Source of the DNA: Bacteroidales bacterium GP2
GTDB taxonomy: Bacteria > Bacteroidota > Bacteroidia > Bacteroidales > Muribaculaceae
Length of the DNA: 6,679 nt
Assembly (NCBI GenBank): GCA_001701115.1
Contig: DAAJ01000057.1
Span: 37,776 to 44,454, forward strand
Direction: 5' to 3'
The notes under the pieces are model-generated. The model had not been told where the DNA came from and did not search any database. It saw nothing but the letters and a program-made list of their open reading frames with translations. Shown here in pieces: positions 6,336-6,679 of the stretch. Position 1 is the first letter of the stretch. Each line of letters starts with the position of its first letter. A program made the translations under genes and the position numbers.

Positions 6336-6662
6336 ATGAAAACAACTAAATTTGCATTCGTCATGGCAGTGGCACTTACTGCAACGGGCGTGGCTTCTGC
6401 TCAGGAACACCTGAAAAGCCTTGACCCGAAAAATTTTGACAATACTGTGCCCGCAGGCACTGATTTTTACCAGCATGTAACCAAAGGATGGCAGAAGGCT
6501 CATCCCCTCACTGCTGAATATGCGAGATACGGACAGTTTAATGTGCTCAGCGATTCCTCTGAGCAGAGAGTGAAAGATATTGTCCTTAACCTCGGCAGTT
6601 CTAATCCGGAACCGGGGAGCGTCGCATTCAAGGTCTCAACTATCTATAACCTTGTTTTTTGA
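6336..6662 (+). CDS. M13-family metallopeptidase, N-terminal part, frame broken at the end
   Basis: The product starts with a clear signal peptide (KTTK, hydrophobic core 6-20, likely cleavage after ASA at residue 22), so it is exported to the periplasm or beyond. Residues 34-83 match the N-terminus of M13 (neprilysin/PepO-like) zinc peptidases: NFDNTVPAGTDFYQHVTKGW, HPL, and YGQFNVLSDSSEQRVKDI. VAFKVSTIYNL (97-107) continues the family pattern. M13 enzymes are usually about 650-700 residues and carry HExxH far downstream, beyond this window, so catalytic status is unknown. The frame stops at TGA 6660-6662 after only 108 codons, straight after a run of six T. The -1 frame then reads LNASRTS, which fits the family pattern better. 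The ATG at 6336 follows ubiE by 21 bp with no promoter seen, so it is probably co-transcribed. Confidence 0.8.
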   Translation: MKTTKFAFVMAVALTATGVASAQEHLKSLDPKNFDNTVPAGTDFYQHVTKGWQKAHPLTAEYARYGQFNVLSDSSEQRVKDIVLNLGSSNPEPGSVAFKVSTIYNLVF

Positions 6663-6679
6663 ATGCCTCACGCACCTCT

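Overview
The window looks like ordinary chromosomal DNA from a Bacteroidales bacterium. A Muribaculaceae-like or Bacteroides-like source is likely, but this is inferred from memory of protein families. Supporting signs are a MurF-Alr fusion protein, a DUF4293 membrane protein, a long-form PurC followed directly by a menaquinone methyltransferase, a lipoprotein with an acidic run right after its lipidated cysteine, promoter-like TAnnTTTG elements, and A/T-rich leaders mostly lacking Shine-Dalgarno sites. I see no rRNA, tRNA, CRISPR array, insertion sequence, phage gene or integration site.

Layout. Positions 1-1761 (+) hold the 3' part of the fused murF-alr gene (cell-wall precursor ligation plus D-alanine supply). 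It converges on a four-helix DUF4293 membrane protein at 1775-2227 (-). A 108-bp divergent region (2228-2335) with two mirrored promoter-like elements separates this from surE (2336-3106, +), which overlaps a SpoU/TrmH-family RNA methyltransferase (3097-3894, +) by 10 bases. A hairpin at 3895-3930 probably ends transcription from both sides. Next is a PepSY-like lipoprotein (3956-4465, -), predicted to be surface-exposed. A second divergent region (4466-4612) carries a promoter for purC and a 9-bp inverted repeat. purC (4613-5566, +) runs into ubiE/menG (to 6314, +), which has no ATG start. The window ends in the first ~110 codons of an exported M13-family metallopeptidase (from 6336), whose reading frame breaks at a T6 run 20 bases before the window edge.

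How the genes work together. Most are independent housekeeping functions: peptidoglycan precursors, nucleotide salvage, RNA modification, de novo purine synthesis and menaquinone synthesis. Two envelope proteins (PepSY-like lipoprotein and M13 peptidase) are added. Likely transcription units are surE-trmH and purC-ubiE, with the M13 gene possibly read through. I found no convincing undescribed system. The points most worth checking are the M13 frame break, the ubiE start, the inverted repeat upstream of the lipoprotein, and the mirrored promoter pair.
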